Of a DNA stretch of 6,321 bases, positions 1 through 5,916 are shown piece by piece. The notes under the pieces are model-generated. The model searched no databases. It saw nothing but the letters and a program-made list of their open reading frames with translations, and had not been told where the DNA came from. Location of the stretch: the NCBI GenBank assembly GCA_938045085.1, contig CALINZ010000299.1, positions 1 through 6,321 of the forward strand. The letters are read 5' to 3'. Every line of letters begins with the position of its first letter. Positions within the stretch are counted from its first letter, which is position 1. This DNA comes from an uncultured Collinsella sp. (GTDB lineage Bacteria; Actinomycetota; Coriobacteriia; Coriobacteriales; Coriobacteriaceae). Both the position numbers and the translations under genes were made by a program.

Positions 1-15
1 TGCGGTATCACTCAT
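1..15 (-). CDS. Start of a gene translationally coupled to the TerB_N/TerB_C gene (5' fragment only)
   Basis: Only five codons are visible, reading M-S-D-T-A on the minus strand from an ATG at 15-13. This ATG lies inside the last codons of the TerB-domain gene, giving an 8-base overlap (ATGAGTGA). An AGAGGA ribosome site lies at 26-31, ten bases upstream of the start. Such an overlap implies translational coupling, so the product probably works with the TerB-domain protein. The product cannot be identified from five residues. From what is known of TerB_N/TerB_C loci, a P-loop ATPase of the DUF2791/BrxD type or a superfamily II helicase would be expected next, but that is inference only. Confidence 0.65.
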
Positions 16-1768
16 GGTCTAGGTATCCTCTCACGTCTGCTTCGTAGTCCTCGATAATCTGCGGCCCTGCCGCGCTAAATTCAATTACGGTGTCGCCCAC
101 CAGGTCGAAGAGCGCCTCGTTGATGGTATCGACGAGCATGTCCTCGCTCTGGCCCGAGTGCGCCACTGCCGATGTCGCTTGCGCTGCGTTTTGCTCGAGC
201 AGTGCGCGAAGATGCGCGGTTGCGGCGGGCGCGAGTTCGGTCGCGGCGTCAGCGGGCGCAGCAGCTGCGAACGCGGGCGTCGGCGCGAGAAGCGGTGCCA
301 CGACACCAAACTGTTCGGTGGATATGGTCGGCTCGTCGGTCTCGTCCTGCCGAATGGGTGCCGCGACCGCCTCGACAATCGCGTCGGCTACGGGCTCGGC
401 TTCCGGTTGCCCTGAGTCCGCTGCCTCGGCTTCCACAGGTGCGCCGTCCTCGCGCTCTTCATCGATCAAAAGCGCTTCACGCGTTTGCGCGGCGGCGCTT
501 CGAATGTGCCCCAGCTGACTCAGATCGATATCGATCTTGACGGGCTGGTGTGCGGCGTCCCATGAAAGCCATGCCACAATCTCGTCATCGATAATCTTGG
601 CCAGATATTTGGGGACCTTTTCTTCCTTAAGGGGATGGGCGGGGTCCAGCGCCAGGCGCAGGCGTTGGTCGCAGGCGCGCATCATTTCACCGAGCTTGCT
701 GCTCTTTTGCCTACTGCCATGGATACGCATGCATTCCCAAAAGCCGTTTTGGCAACGGTAGATATGGATAGGATCCAGGCGGTATTCGCAGTCCTCGTGG
801 CGCTCGGGCGCAAAGAATACGGCCGAGGCAAACATGGTGTAGGGCATGGCCGTCTCCTCCCCAAATAAACTCGCCACGATGCCGGTCTTTCGGTGCGTGT
901 CATAGTAGCGCGCCATGCGGACATACACGGCGCATGCCACGTGGCGCAGATCGCGGTGGTGGCTGCGGTCGAGCCGCGAGTTACTTAGGTTGTACGTGGA
1001 GAGGGCGTTGATGGCGGCCATGAGTCGCTCCTCGCGCACCTCATCGGGCGGAAGGGGGAGCGTGGGCTCGGAGGTTTTGCGACGTTTGGGGGTCTGGTCG
1101 GACGGTGCCGGTGCCGGTACAAGGTCTCGTGCCGCGCGCCGCAGCTCGATAAGGGCGTTATCGAACATGACGGTTTTAGAGTCGCGGAGCAGCTTGGGGT
1201 CGAGCCCATGGAATACGGCGTAATCCTGCAACCACACGCGTGCAAACCGATCAATGCCGGGCTCGAAGGCGCGATAGACATCCCAAAAGGCCTTGATCTT
1301 GTTAAAACCGTCGAGCGGGTCATCTACGCCAATGCCGCAAATCAGCTCATAGAGATACAGAAAGGCAAAGGACGTAGACGTTTCCTCGACGGTTCCGCGG
1401 CGCACTTGGGCACGCCAGGTAAAGTAGCCGCGCAGCTGCCGGTCGCTCATGGCGTTGTAGGTGGGAAAGTACGACTTAAAGGTGCCGTTGTAGGGACAGT
1501 CGTCCTCAAAGTCGGCCATCAGCAGGCCCTGGCGGTAAAAAAGCTCGGCTTCCGAAAGCCAGCGGCCCGCACCGCCCTTGGGGTCATCCTGCCAGCGCGA
1601 TATCTCGCGCATTTTACGGTACTGGTCGGGGAGGAAATTCTGCATCTGTCGGCCGGTTTTGAGAATCGGCTCGTCTGCGTAGACTTCATGTGAGAAGCGG
1701 GCAGACTGATGGGTCCGGGCCTCGGCCATAATGCGCTCGATGAGCATCTTGATGTCCTGGTCGGCCAC
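8..1768 (-). CDS. TerB_N / TerB_C domain protein, putative DNA-processing or stress-system component
   Basis: A 586-aa cytoplasmic protein with no signal peptide or membrane segment. Residues about 65-215 match the TerB_N pattern: YRQGLLMADFEDDCPYNG (78-95), the YFTWRAQVRRG motif (115-125) and the helix FAFLYLYELI (134-143). A basic/Pro-rich hinge follows (218-243). A middle domain (about 245-400) carries YRLDPIHIYRCQNGFW (329-344) and a CDQRLR motif. The TerB_C region starts near 410 (KIDIDLSQLGHIRSAAAQTREALL) and ends in INEALFDLVGDTVIE and IIEDYE (549-575). It is split by an Ala/Glu/Pro-rich, probably disordered stretch (about 440-518). The start is GTG, chosen for the AGGAGG ribosome site four bases upstream; the next Met (residue 8) has none. 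In other bacteria these domains accompany ATPases and helicases and are linked to ter stress and DNA-processing systems. The biochemical role is unknown. Domain identity is fairly sure; function is inferred. Confidence 0.85.
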   Translation of the reverse strand: MADQDIKMLIERIMAEARTHQSARFSHEVYADEPILKTGRQMQNFLPDQYRKMREISRWQDDPKGGAGRWLSEAELFYRQGLLMADFEDDCPYNGTFKSYFPTYNAMSDRQLRGYFTWRAQVRRGTVEETSTSFAFLYLYELICGIGVDDPLDGFNKIKAFWDVYRAFEPGIDRFARVWLQDYAVFHGLDPKLLRDSKTVMFDNALIELRRAARDLVPAPAPSDQTPKRRKTSEPTLPLPPDEVREERLMAAINALSTYNLSNSRLDRSHHRDLRHVACAVYVRMARYYDTHRKTGIVASLFGEETAMPYTMFASAVFFAPERHEDCEYRLDPIHIYRCQNGFWECMRIHGSRQKSSKLGEMMRACDQRLRLALDPAHPLKEEKVPKYLAKIIDDEIVAWLSWDAAHQPVKIDIDLSQLGHIRSAAAQTREALLIDEEREDGAPVEAEAADSGQPEAEPVADAIVEAVAAPIRQDETDEPTISTEQFGVVAPLLAPTPAFAAAAPADAATELAPAATAHLRALLEQNAAQATSAVAHSGQSEDMLVDTINEALFDLVGDTVIEFSAAGPQIIEDYEADVRGYLDHE

Positions 1769-1772
1769 CGCT

Positions 1773-1778
1773 CCTCCT
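1773..1778 (-). promoter_or_regulatory. Strong ribosome binding site fixing the GTG start of the TerB gene
   Basis: A perfect AGGAGG on the minus strand, four bases before the GTG at 1768-1766. It is the only good ribosome site near the 5' end of the frame, so it decides the start codon. Confidence 0.85.
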
Positions 1779-1804
1779 CTCGAACGCAGCTACGGTGACC
1801 TCAT

Positions 1805-1833
1805 ATCATAGCACAGCATCAAACAGGTGTTCG
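1805..1833 (-). promoter_or_regulatory. Promoter of the TerB operon (extended -10)
   Basis: On the minus strand, TATGAT (1810-1805) matches five of six bases of the sigma-70-type -10 box. It is preceded by TGC, making an extended -10. The hexamer 17 bases upstream is CGAACA (1833-1828), a poor -35 (three of six), as is common with extended -10 promoters. Transcription would start near 1798, leaving a leader of about 30 bases before the GTG. It lies in the 87-base gap after the DUF554 gene, so the TerB operon need not depend on read-through. Confidence 0.55.
1820..1833 (-). promoter_or_regulatory. Candidate LexA (SOS) box over the -35 region of the TerB promoter
   Basis: The minus strand reads CGAACACCTGTTTG. 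Measured against the palindrome CGAAC-N4-GTTCG known for Gram-positive and actinobacterial LexA sites, nine of ten half-site bases match. The one change, GTTTG for GTTCG, is allowed by the published Bacillus consensus CGAACRNRYGTTYC. The site overlaps the -35 hexamer and the spacer, which is where a repressor would block RNA polymerase. No other full match was found by eye in the window. It is a sequence match only and has not been tested. Confidence 0.5.
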
Positions 1834-1855
1834 AGATACCGCTGCGTTGATAGAT

Positions 1856-2572
1856 TTAGAACAGGAGGGCGTAGATGACGGCGATGACGACGGAGGGGAG
1901 CATATTGGCCGTGCGGAAGGTCTGAGGACGGATGAGGTTGACGCCGACGCAGAAGATGAGCATGGAGCCTACGAGCGAAAGGCTGTTGAGGGCTGCTGTG
2001 GTCATGATGGGGGAGAGCGCGCCGGCAAACAACGTGATCGTCCCCTGGAACACGGCTACGGGCAGGGCCGAGAAGATGCAGCCGCGTCCGAGCGACGCCG
2101 TCATGGTGCAGACGATGATGCAGTCCAGTGCGCCCTTGAGGGCAAGCGTTGACCAGTCGCCGAGCAGGCCGTCCTGGATCGATCCCACAATTGCCATGGC
2201 GCCGATACACACGGTGAGTGAAGTCGAGACAAAAGCGTTGGTGAACTCGTTATCGCCCTCACTGCCGGTCTTGCGCTTGAGCCATTCGCCAAGGTTCTCG
2301 ATGGCGGCTTCCAAGTTGACGGCCTCGCCGATGAGCGAACCGAGCGCAAATGAGACGATGAGCATGGTGGTGCCGGTGGTCGCTAGCGCCTTCCCATCGA
2401 TGATGAGCATCTTTTGCATGGTGCCGCCCAGGCCGATAAACAGGACGCACAGCCCCGATGCTTTCATGAGCGTGTCTTGGATGCGCGGTGTAATGAAGCG
2501 GCCGCCCACTAATCCCAAAAGACCGCCCGCAACTAAAAGCACAACGTTGATGATTGTTCCCAAGCCCGGCAT
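1856..2572 (-). CDS. DUF554 family integral membrane protein (YqgA/YdfK type)
   Basis: A 238-aa hydrophobic protein with the typical DUF554 opening M-P-G-L-G-T-I-I-N-V followed by a Gly-rich first helix (VAGGLLGLVGG). About seven or eight membrane segments are visible, roughly at residues 3-23, 34-53, 63-83, 114-132, 143-161, 165-187, 197-215 and 222-238. A short charged loop lies near 95-108 (LKRKTGSEGDNE). The length is usual for the family. The frame is open for 23 codons upstream, but the start is placed at 2572 because an AGGAGG site lies four bases before it and because family members begin MxGLGTIIN. It acts in the cytoplasmic membrane. The substrate is unknown for the family, though transport is often assumed. 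It stands alone, with 118 bases upstream and 87 downstream, and no evident link to either neighbour. Confidence 0.93.
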   Translation of the reverse strand: MPGLGTIINVVLLVAGGLLGLVGGRFITPRIQDTLMKASGLCVLFIGLGGTMQKMLIIDGKALATTGTTMLIVSFALGSLIGEAVNLEAAIENLGEWLKRKTGSEGDNEFTNAFVSTSLTVCIGAMAIVGSIQDGLLGDWSTLALKGALDCIIVCTMTASLGRGCIFSALPVAVFQGTITLFAGALSPIMTTAALNSLSLVGSMLIFCVGVNLIRPQTFRTANMLPSVVIAVIYALLF

Positions 2573-2576
2573 GAGC

Positions 2577-2582
2577 CCTCCT
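2577..2582 (-). promoter_or_regulatory. Ribosome binding site deciding the DUF554 start
   Basis: AGGAGG on the minus strand, four bases before the ATG at 2572-2570. It favours this start over the ATG 23 codons upstream. Confidence 0.85.
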
Positions 2583-2648
2583 GTATTGATGCCAACGTGG
2601 CAATCGTAGCAGAACGAAATGCGAGGCACATCGCGACTCATCTAATAC

Positions 2649-2654
2649 GTTATA
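2649..2654 (-). promoter_or_regulatory. Possible -10 box for the DUF554 gene
   Basis: TATAAC on the minus strand matches five of six -10 bases and lies in an AT-rich patch (2645-2660) about 75 bases before the DUF554 start. No convincing -35 is seen 16-18 bases upstream. I also see no clear rho-independent terminator between the end of the 476-aa gene at 2691 and this point, so read-through from the surface operon is possible. Confidence 0.3.
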
Positions 2655-2690
2655 TAAGTGGTGTTAGGAATGATGCACAGCATTTAAGCC

Positions 2691-4121
2691 TCAGGTGGTT
2701 GTCGGGACATAGGGATAGTAGTCAAAGCGCAGCGTCATAAGTCGCTGTGGGGATTCAATAGCCGCGGCGATGATATTGGCATCGCGGGCACGATCAAACC
2801 CTACGAGTTCGATCTGATACGAGACGTCTTGCATAATGTCCAGACGTCGCCAGGCGAGGAGTGTGTCGCCATCGAATTCCAAGGTCTTGCCTCCGCCTGG
2901 GGCAACGGCGTATAGACGCAGTTTAGCGGTGGTTGCAGGGTCGACAACCGTGACCTTTTTAATTTCGTTTCTAGTATTCTTGGCGCCCAACAAGGTGAGC
3001 AGTGTTGGGGCCACGACCTCGCCCGATGGCAAAAAGACGACTTCGATGGATTCAGGAAATGCGATGATGGCCGACTTACGGACGGGCTGATTGGCGGCGG
3101 CAACTTCGATGTTCGCAGCGTCGATGACCTCTGTGTGGTCGAGCGCGGCAAGCACGCAGCAGTTACCTTCATCGATCTCTTGAGGATCAGCAAGCCCCAG
3201 ACTGTCCGCGAGCTCGGTATCGTTTGGATCGGTAGCGGGCTCATTCGGTGCTTCGAAAGAAGCTGGGACGCTGTTTGTCGGCGACGGCGTGTCGCCCGCA
3301 CCTGCTTCGTTGTCCGCGCTCTCTTCTTGTATAGTTGCGTTGATGGGTTCGTCGTTTGAGGGGAGCGTCTTGGCGTCAAGCGCGGAGGGAAGAATTCCGA
3401 TGGCTCCGGATCCGTTCCACTCCATTTCGAGAAGCGCCGGGTCGGCAAGAATGCGTTGCCTGCTTTGCGCGTGGGCATCGATTTCAATAGGGCCTGCCTC
3501 TATCCCTCGTGTAAGGCTGAGTGATCCGGCTGGCTTCTCGAAATGAGCGTCTGTGTCTTTGGCGCTGACGGCGTAGAACAGCAGGGACGCTTCTCCCGCC
3601 GCGATGGCATCGGTACCGGCTTTGGTCAGCCGCAACGATGTCGTGAATGAGAGGGTGGGCTGCGCATCGTCTACATTCGCGGCGGCGCAGCCCAGACATA
3701 TACCGCCTCCTTTCTCAAAAAATGTACCGTCGAAGGCGACCTTCGCTCCGTTCGCCGAGTCATCGACCGAAGCGATGTCGATGCGCAGCTCTAAATTGCA
3801 TGGATCGCCATCTGCATCGAGCACAACCGAGCGCCACGTGCAGACGGCGCACCCCGCCTGGGAGCCGTTTGCCTTGTTCGAACGATTGATATCCACGACT
3901 ATCGAGCCGTCCGTATTACGACGAAGGCATCCCGAGGTTGAGATTGCGGCCTGTGCGATCGAAAAACGCTTGCACGCAATGGCGCTCGACGGATTTGGTG
4001 CGGAGCTTAGGGCCGCTGGTAAGGAGTCTGCCATGACAGGAGTCGCCCAAGCGGCGACAGGCGTTCCGGTTGCGAGCGCGCCGCAGAGTGCGACGACGGG
4101 CAAAAGGTTCTTCGATGCCAT
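2691..4121 (-). CDS. Secreted cysteine-rich protein of unknown function, last gene of the surface operon
   Basis: A 476-aa protein I do not recognise as a named family. An N-terminal signal peptide (KNLLPVVALCGALA..., probable cut after AWA at 26) indicates export. Residues about 45-210 form a beta-rich domain with seven Cys (50, 65, 91, 94, 108, 142, 145), including two CxxC pairs (CAVC and CLGC). An acidic Pro/Ser/Thr-rich linker spans about 250-318, followed by vicinal Cys 321-322 and a second beta-rich domain (about 330-476). That domain has a 'VFLPSGEVVAPT...N...V.VVDP' run similar in layout to the 199-aa WxL-like protein of the same operon. There is no LPXTG motif and no C-terminal membrane helix, so it is released or held non-covalently. 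The AGGAG site (4127-4131) is five bases before the ATG, and the gap to the LAQTG gene is 18 bases, so co-expression is likely. Confidence 0.88.
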   Translation of the reverse strand: MASKNLLPVVALCGALATGTPVAAWATPVMADSLPAALSSAPNPSSAIACKRFSIAQAAISTSGCLRRNTDGSIVVDINRSNKANGSQAGCAVCTWRSVVLDADGDPCNLELRIDIASVDDSANGAKVAFDGTFFEKGGGICLGCAAANVDDAQPTLSFTTSLRLTKAGTDAIAAGEASLLFYAVSAKDTDAHFEKPAGSLSLTRGIEAGPIEIDAHAQSRQRILADPALLEMEWNGSGAIGILPSALDAKTLPSNDEPINATIQEESADNEAGAGDTPSPTNSVPASFEAPNEPATDPNDTELADSLGLADPQEIDEGNCCVLAALDHTEVIDAANIEVAAANQPVRKSAIIAFPESIEVVFLPSGEVVAPTLLTLLGAKNTRNEIKKVTVVDPATTAKLRLYAVAPGGGKTLEFDGDTLLAWRRLDIMQDVSYQIELVGFDRARDANIIAAAIESPQRLMTLRFDYYPYVPTTT

Positions 4122-4139
4122 GGGGTCTCCTTAGCTAAT

Positions 4140-4421
4140 TTAGTGCGGCCTGTTCATGTTTTGTTTCTGGCTGTGTTTGATGTGCAGACCGAGGCCGGCG
4201 GTTCCCGCGCCTGCTGCTGCGGCGCCTGCTGCCAAGAGCCATCGTTTGTCGCCTGTCTGCGCCAACGGTTCCTCGCGGTCGCTGCGGTCGAGCTCCGAGA
4301 GGTCGACCGTCACTTGCGTGGCGGCCTGCGCCTGTTCTTGCTGGGCAAAGGCCATGGCTGGCCCAAACGCTAGGATGCTGACGGCGGCGGCCAGGGCGAC
4401 GGCCTTATGCCGTGTGCGCAC
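4140..4421 (-). CDS. Very small sortase substrate with LAQTG anchor
   Basis: A 93-aa protein read from a GTG at 4421. It has a classic signal peptide (MRTRHK, hydrophobic 7-20, AMAFA cut at 26), then only about 30 mature residues rich in Gln, Ala and acidic residues. A complete sorting signal follows: EPLAQTG (51-57), a hydrophobic Ala/Gly helix (61-79) and a basic tail (HIKHSQK...). LAQTG is an LPXTG variant with Ala in place of Pro. The GTG start overlaps the end of the preceding WxL-like gene by 17 bases, implying translational coupling. A TTG at 4451 in the same frame is possible but would put 10 extra residues before an already complete signal peptide. The product would be linked to the cell wall by a sortase not found in this window. 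A partner-anchoring or pilus-base role is a guess. Confidence 0.83.
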   Translation of the reverse strand: MRTRHKAVALAAAVSILAFGPAMAFAQQEQAQAATQVTVDLSELDRSDREEPLAQTGDKRWLLAAGAAAAGAGTAGLGLHIKHSQKQNMNRPH

Positions 4422-5004
4422 CGGGCTCGACCGTCCAGGTGATCGTTGCAACCTGATCGCCTTCGCCGGTTACGCGGAAGATGTCGCGCGTGACGCGGGC
4501 GACGTTTCCGCTTGTCTTGAGCTTGATTTTGTCCGTGCCGCCGGCAATGCCCTGGTAGCCCATGTCGAAGGCTGCATTCTTGGAAAGATCGAGGCCCGTC
4601 CCCTGCATTGCGGCGCTGGCGTTCTGGAGCGCGCCGTCGGGGCCGACCTTAAAGTCGATGGAGTTCTGCGCGGTTCCGGCCTTGGCGTCGGCGGCAATGG
4701 TCCAGGTGTTCATGGCGTCGATCTTCATGTTGGTGACATGGATGCCGTAGGCCGAATGATTGTCGATGGTGGTCGCGTCTTCTGAGGGGCCCTGAAGCGT
4801 GCCGTCGGCCTTGGCGACGAAGGGAATAATCGTCGGAACTTTGAACTCAACGTTGTCGATCTCGGTCCTGACCATTACCTTCGTGGTTCCAATGCGCCCG
4901 GCTGCCATAGCTGGCGTCGGGGCGGCGCCTATTGCGAGCGCGAGCGCGAGCCCTGCGCCCACGACGAGCGCTCTGACTCCGTTCATGTTCCTGGTGATGT
5001 CCAT
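4405..5004 (-). CDS. Secreted WxL-like surface protein
   Basis: A 199-aa exported protein. The signal peptide has a basic start, a hydrophobic core at 12-28 and a probable cut after AMA (34). The mature part is beta-rich with VPTIIPFVAKADGTLQGP (56-73), then IDNHSAYGIHVTNMKID (80-96), and ends TITWTVEPG (187-195). The order of 'P-F-x-x-x-x-D-G', an Asn/Ser/Gly-Ile-His-Val strand and a late Trp resembles WxL-type and related surface proteins of Gram-positive bacteria, but a strict WxL pair is not present. It lacks its own anchor. The next gene, overlapping by 17 bases, supplies an LAQTG protein. The ATG at 5004 has an AGGAA site (5010-5014) five bases upstream. It probably forms or decorates a surface structure. 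Function is inferred; export is sure. Confidence 0.88.
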   Translation of the reverse strand: MDITRNMNGVRALVVGAGLALALAIGAAPTPAMAAGRIGTTKVMVRTEIDNVEFKVPTIIPFVAKADGTLQGPSEDATTIDNHSAYGIHVTNMKIDAMNTWTIAADAKAGTAQNSIDFKVGPDGALQNASAAMQGTGLDLSKNAAFDMGYQGIAGGTDKIKLKTSGNVARVTRDIFRVTGEGDQVATITWTVEPGAHTA

Positions 5005-5024
5005 GGTCGTTCCTTTCTATTCGC

Positions 5025-5041
5025 CGCGGGCCGTCCCCGCG
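5025..5041. other. GC-rich hairpin in the gap before the WxL-like gene
   Basis: CGCGGG (5025-5030) and CCCGCG (5036-5041) form a perfect 6-bp stem with a 5-base loop, in the 89-base gap between the 169-aa and 199-aa genes. No T-run follows on the minus strand, so it is not a typical terminator. It lies about 20 bases before the mRNA start codon and could be an RNA stability or processing element. High GC makes chance a fair alternative. Confidence 0.35.
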
Positions 5042-5093
5042 ATGATTGGACGAATGCTGGTGAATTGCATGCGGTGCCGCGTCGGCCGGAAGG

Positions 5094-5603
5094 CTAGTTC
5101 TCGGCTTGCTCAACCCGTACCTTGACACGTGTCGGATTGCCGTGGCTGTCGAGGGTCTTGGCATCGAGTGCCTGGATCTCGATGTACGCCTCGCCTTCTT
5201 TGATGTCGCCGGCGGGGCACGTCTCGATTGTCTTGCCGGTCTCGACTACACCGGATTCGTACATGGTCTCGTCGTTTTGGATGACGCGGAATCGCTGGGG
5301 AAATTTATTGTCTTGGACGTTTTGCACGTTGACGCGCAGCTTGCCGTCCTCCTGCAGCTGAGCGACCGGCGCGACCGAAATCGTCATCATGTTGTCGCGG
5401 ACGATGGCGTCGAGCTCATCTTGGATTTCCTGACGCGTTTTGCCCTCGGCCGTCGTGACCGAAGCGCCCGCCTCGGGTACGGGCTGCGACTGCCAAGCGT
5501 ATAGTCCTACGGCGACAAGGGCGCAGACGATGGCCAAGCAGGCAACGATGAGCTTCTTGCGACGACCCAGGCCTGCAAAGCGGGGTGGCTTCTTCGCGCT
5601 CAT
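5094..5603 (-). CDS. Membrane-anchored extracellular protein of a Gram-positive surface cluster
   Basis: A 169-aa protein with a basic cytoplasmic N-terminus (KKPPRFAGLGRRKK), one membrane helix at about 18-36 and an extracellular beta-rich domain (about 70-167). No signal-peptidase site is obvious, so it is likely an uncleaved N-in, C-out anchor. The run MYESGVVETGKTIE (114-127), followed by GEAYIEIQALD, resembles the 'LYESGLIEPGKAI' pattern I know from small unnamed Firmicutes/Actinobacteria proteins encoded next to surface or pilus-like genes. A possible coiled stretch (QEIQDELDAIV) lies between helix and domain. The ATG at 5603 overlaps the upstream gene's TGA as ATGA, and an AAGGA site is six bases upstream. 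It may hold or assemble the surface proteins encoded just downstream. No enzyme motif is seen. Confidence 0.87.
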   Translation of the reverse strand: MSAKKPPRFAGLGRRKKLIVACLAIVCALVAVGLYAWQSQPVPEAGASVTTAEGKTRQEIQDELDAIVRDNMMTISVAPVAQLQEDGKLRVNVQNVQDNKFPQRFRVIQNDETMYESGVVETGKTIETCPAGDIKEGEAYIEIQALDAKTLDSHGNPTRVKVRVEQAEN

Positions 5604-5896
5604 GCGGCATCCTTAGCGGTATAAATACGCGCAAAGGTGGACGGGTCCGCTCCAAAGAGCATATGAAGCATCAGGCGGCGCGAGTAGACAAGCTCGTCGA
5701 AGTCGGGAGGGAGTACGATGTCGTGGATATGCGCGATGTGGTGGGCGAGCGCCGAGAACGACTCGGGGTCGCAGATCACATCGGTGGTAACGTGGTAGAC
5801 CGTCGTGTCGGGGAATGCCTCTTCGTCGAAAGGCAGGAGATGGGGATCGTCGTCGACTTCGATGGCGATGCCGTACTGGGGCCAGTAATATGCCAT
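5600..5896 (-). CDS. Small DUF559/Vsr-like nuclease-fold protein, probably inactive
   Basis: A 98-aa cytoplasmic protein, no signal peptide or membrane helix. The opening AYYWPQYGIAIEVDDDP (2-18) resembles the core strand pair of DUF559/Vsr-type PD-(D/E)xK nucleases, usually written 'VDFYWPEYRLAIEVDG'. The later VYHVTTDVICDPESFSALAHHIAHI (33-57) fits the following strand plus helix ('vlR.t..dv...p......I'). In that alignment the first catalytic Asp is replaced by Ala2, while Glu13 and Asp15 remain. The family's usual N-terminal portion is missing. The ATG is well supported by GGGAGG five bases upstream, and an in-frame TAG 33 bases upstream rules out an extension. It opens the surface operon with an ATGA overlap to the next gene. 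It could be a regulator, a structural remnant or an unrelated small protein; the family call is tentative. Confidence 0.8.
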   Translation of the reverse strand: MAYYWPQYGIAIEVDDDPHLLPFDEEAFPDTTVYHVTTDVICDPESFSALAHHIAHIHDIVLPPDFDELVYSRRLMLHMLFGADPSTFARIYTAKDAA

Positions 5897-5916
5897 GGGA
5901 ACCTCCCTGCTTCTGG

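Larger units (their letters stand above)
1778..1848. repeat. Two overlapping 8-bp inverted repeats flanking the TerB promoter
   Basis: TCTCGAAC at 1778-1785 is the exact inverse of GTTCGAGA at 1829-1836. AACGCAGC at 1783-1790 is the exact inverse of GCTGCGTT at 1841-1848. The left arms share three bases (AAC), so the two pairings exclude each other. One set lies at or upstream of the -35 and the other between the start site and the ribosome site. Because the upstream arms precede the predicted transcription start, they would act as DNA sites rather than as an RNA switch, unless transcripts read through from the DUF554 gene. Confidence 0.4.

Noticed and set aside
1208..1693. Plus-strand open frame of 161 aa
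   Set aside because: It lies wholly antisense to the TerB_N region, which has recognisable family motifs, and shows no ribosome site or protein family of its own.
1932..2609. Plus-strand open frame of 225 aa
   Set aside because: It is antisense to the well-recognised DUF554 gene; its Ser/Pro/Met-rich product is what a shadow of a membrane protein gene looks like.
2573..2690. A rho-independent terminator between the surface operon and the DUF554 gene
   Set aside because: Only 4-bp stems such as ATGC-tgt-GCAT are visible, and no T-run follows them.
3604..4134. Plus-strand open frame of 176 aa
   Set aside because: It is antisense to the signal peptide and Cys-rich domain of the 476-aa protein, with no ribosome site or coherent domain.
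4405..4451. The LAQTG frame as the frameshifted C-terminus of the 199-aa protein
   Set aside because: The small frame has its own complete signal peptide and start codon, so it is a separate overlapping gene rather than a broken anchor domain.
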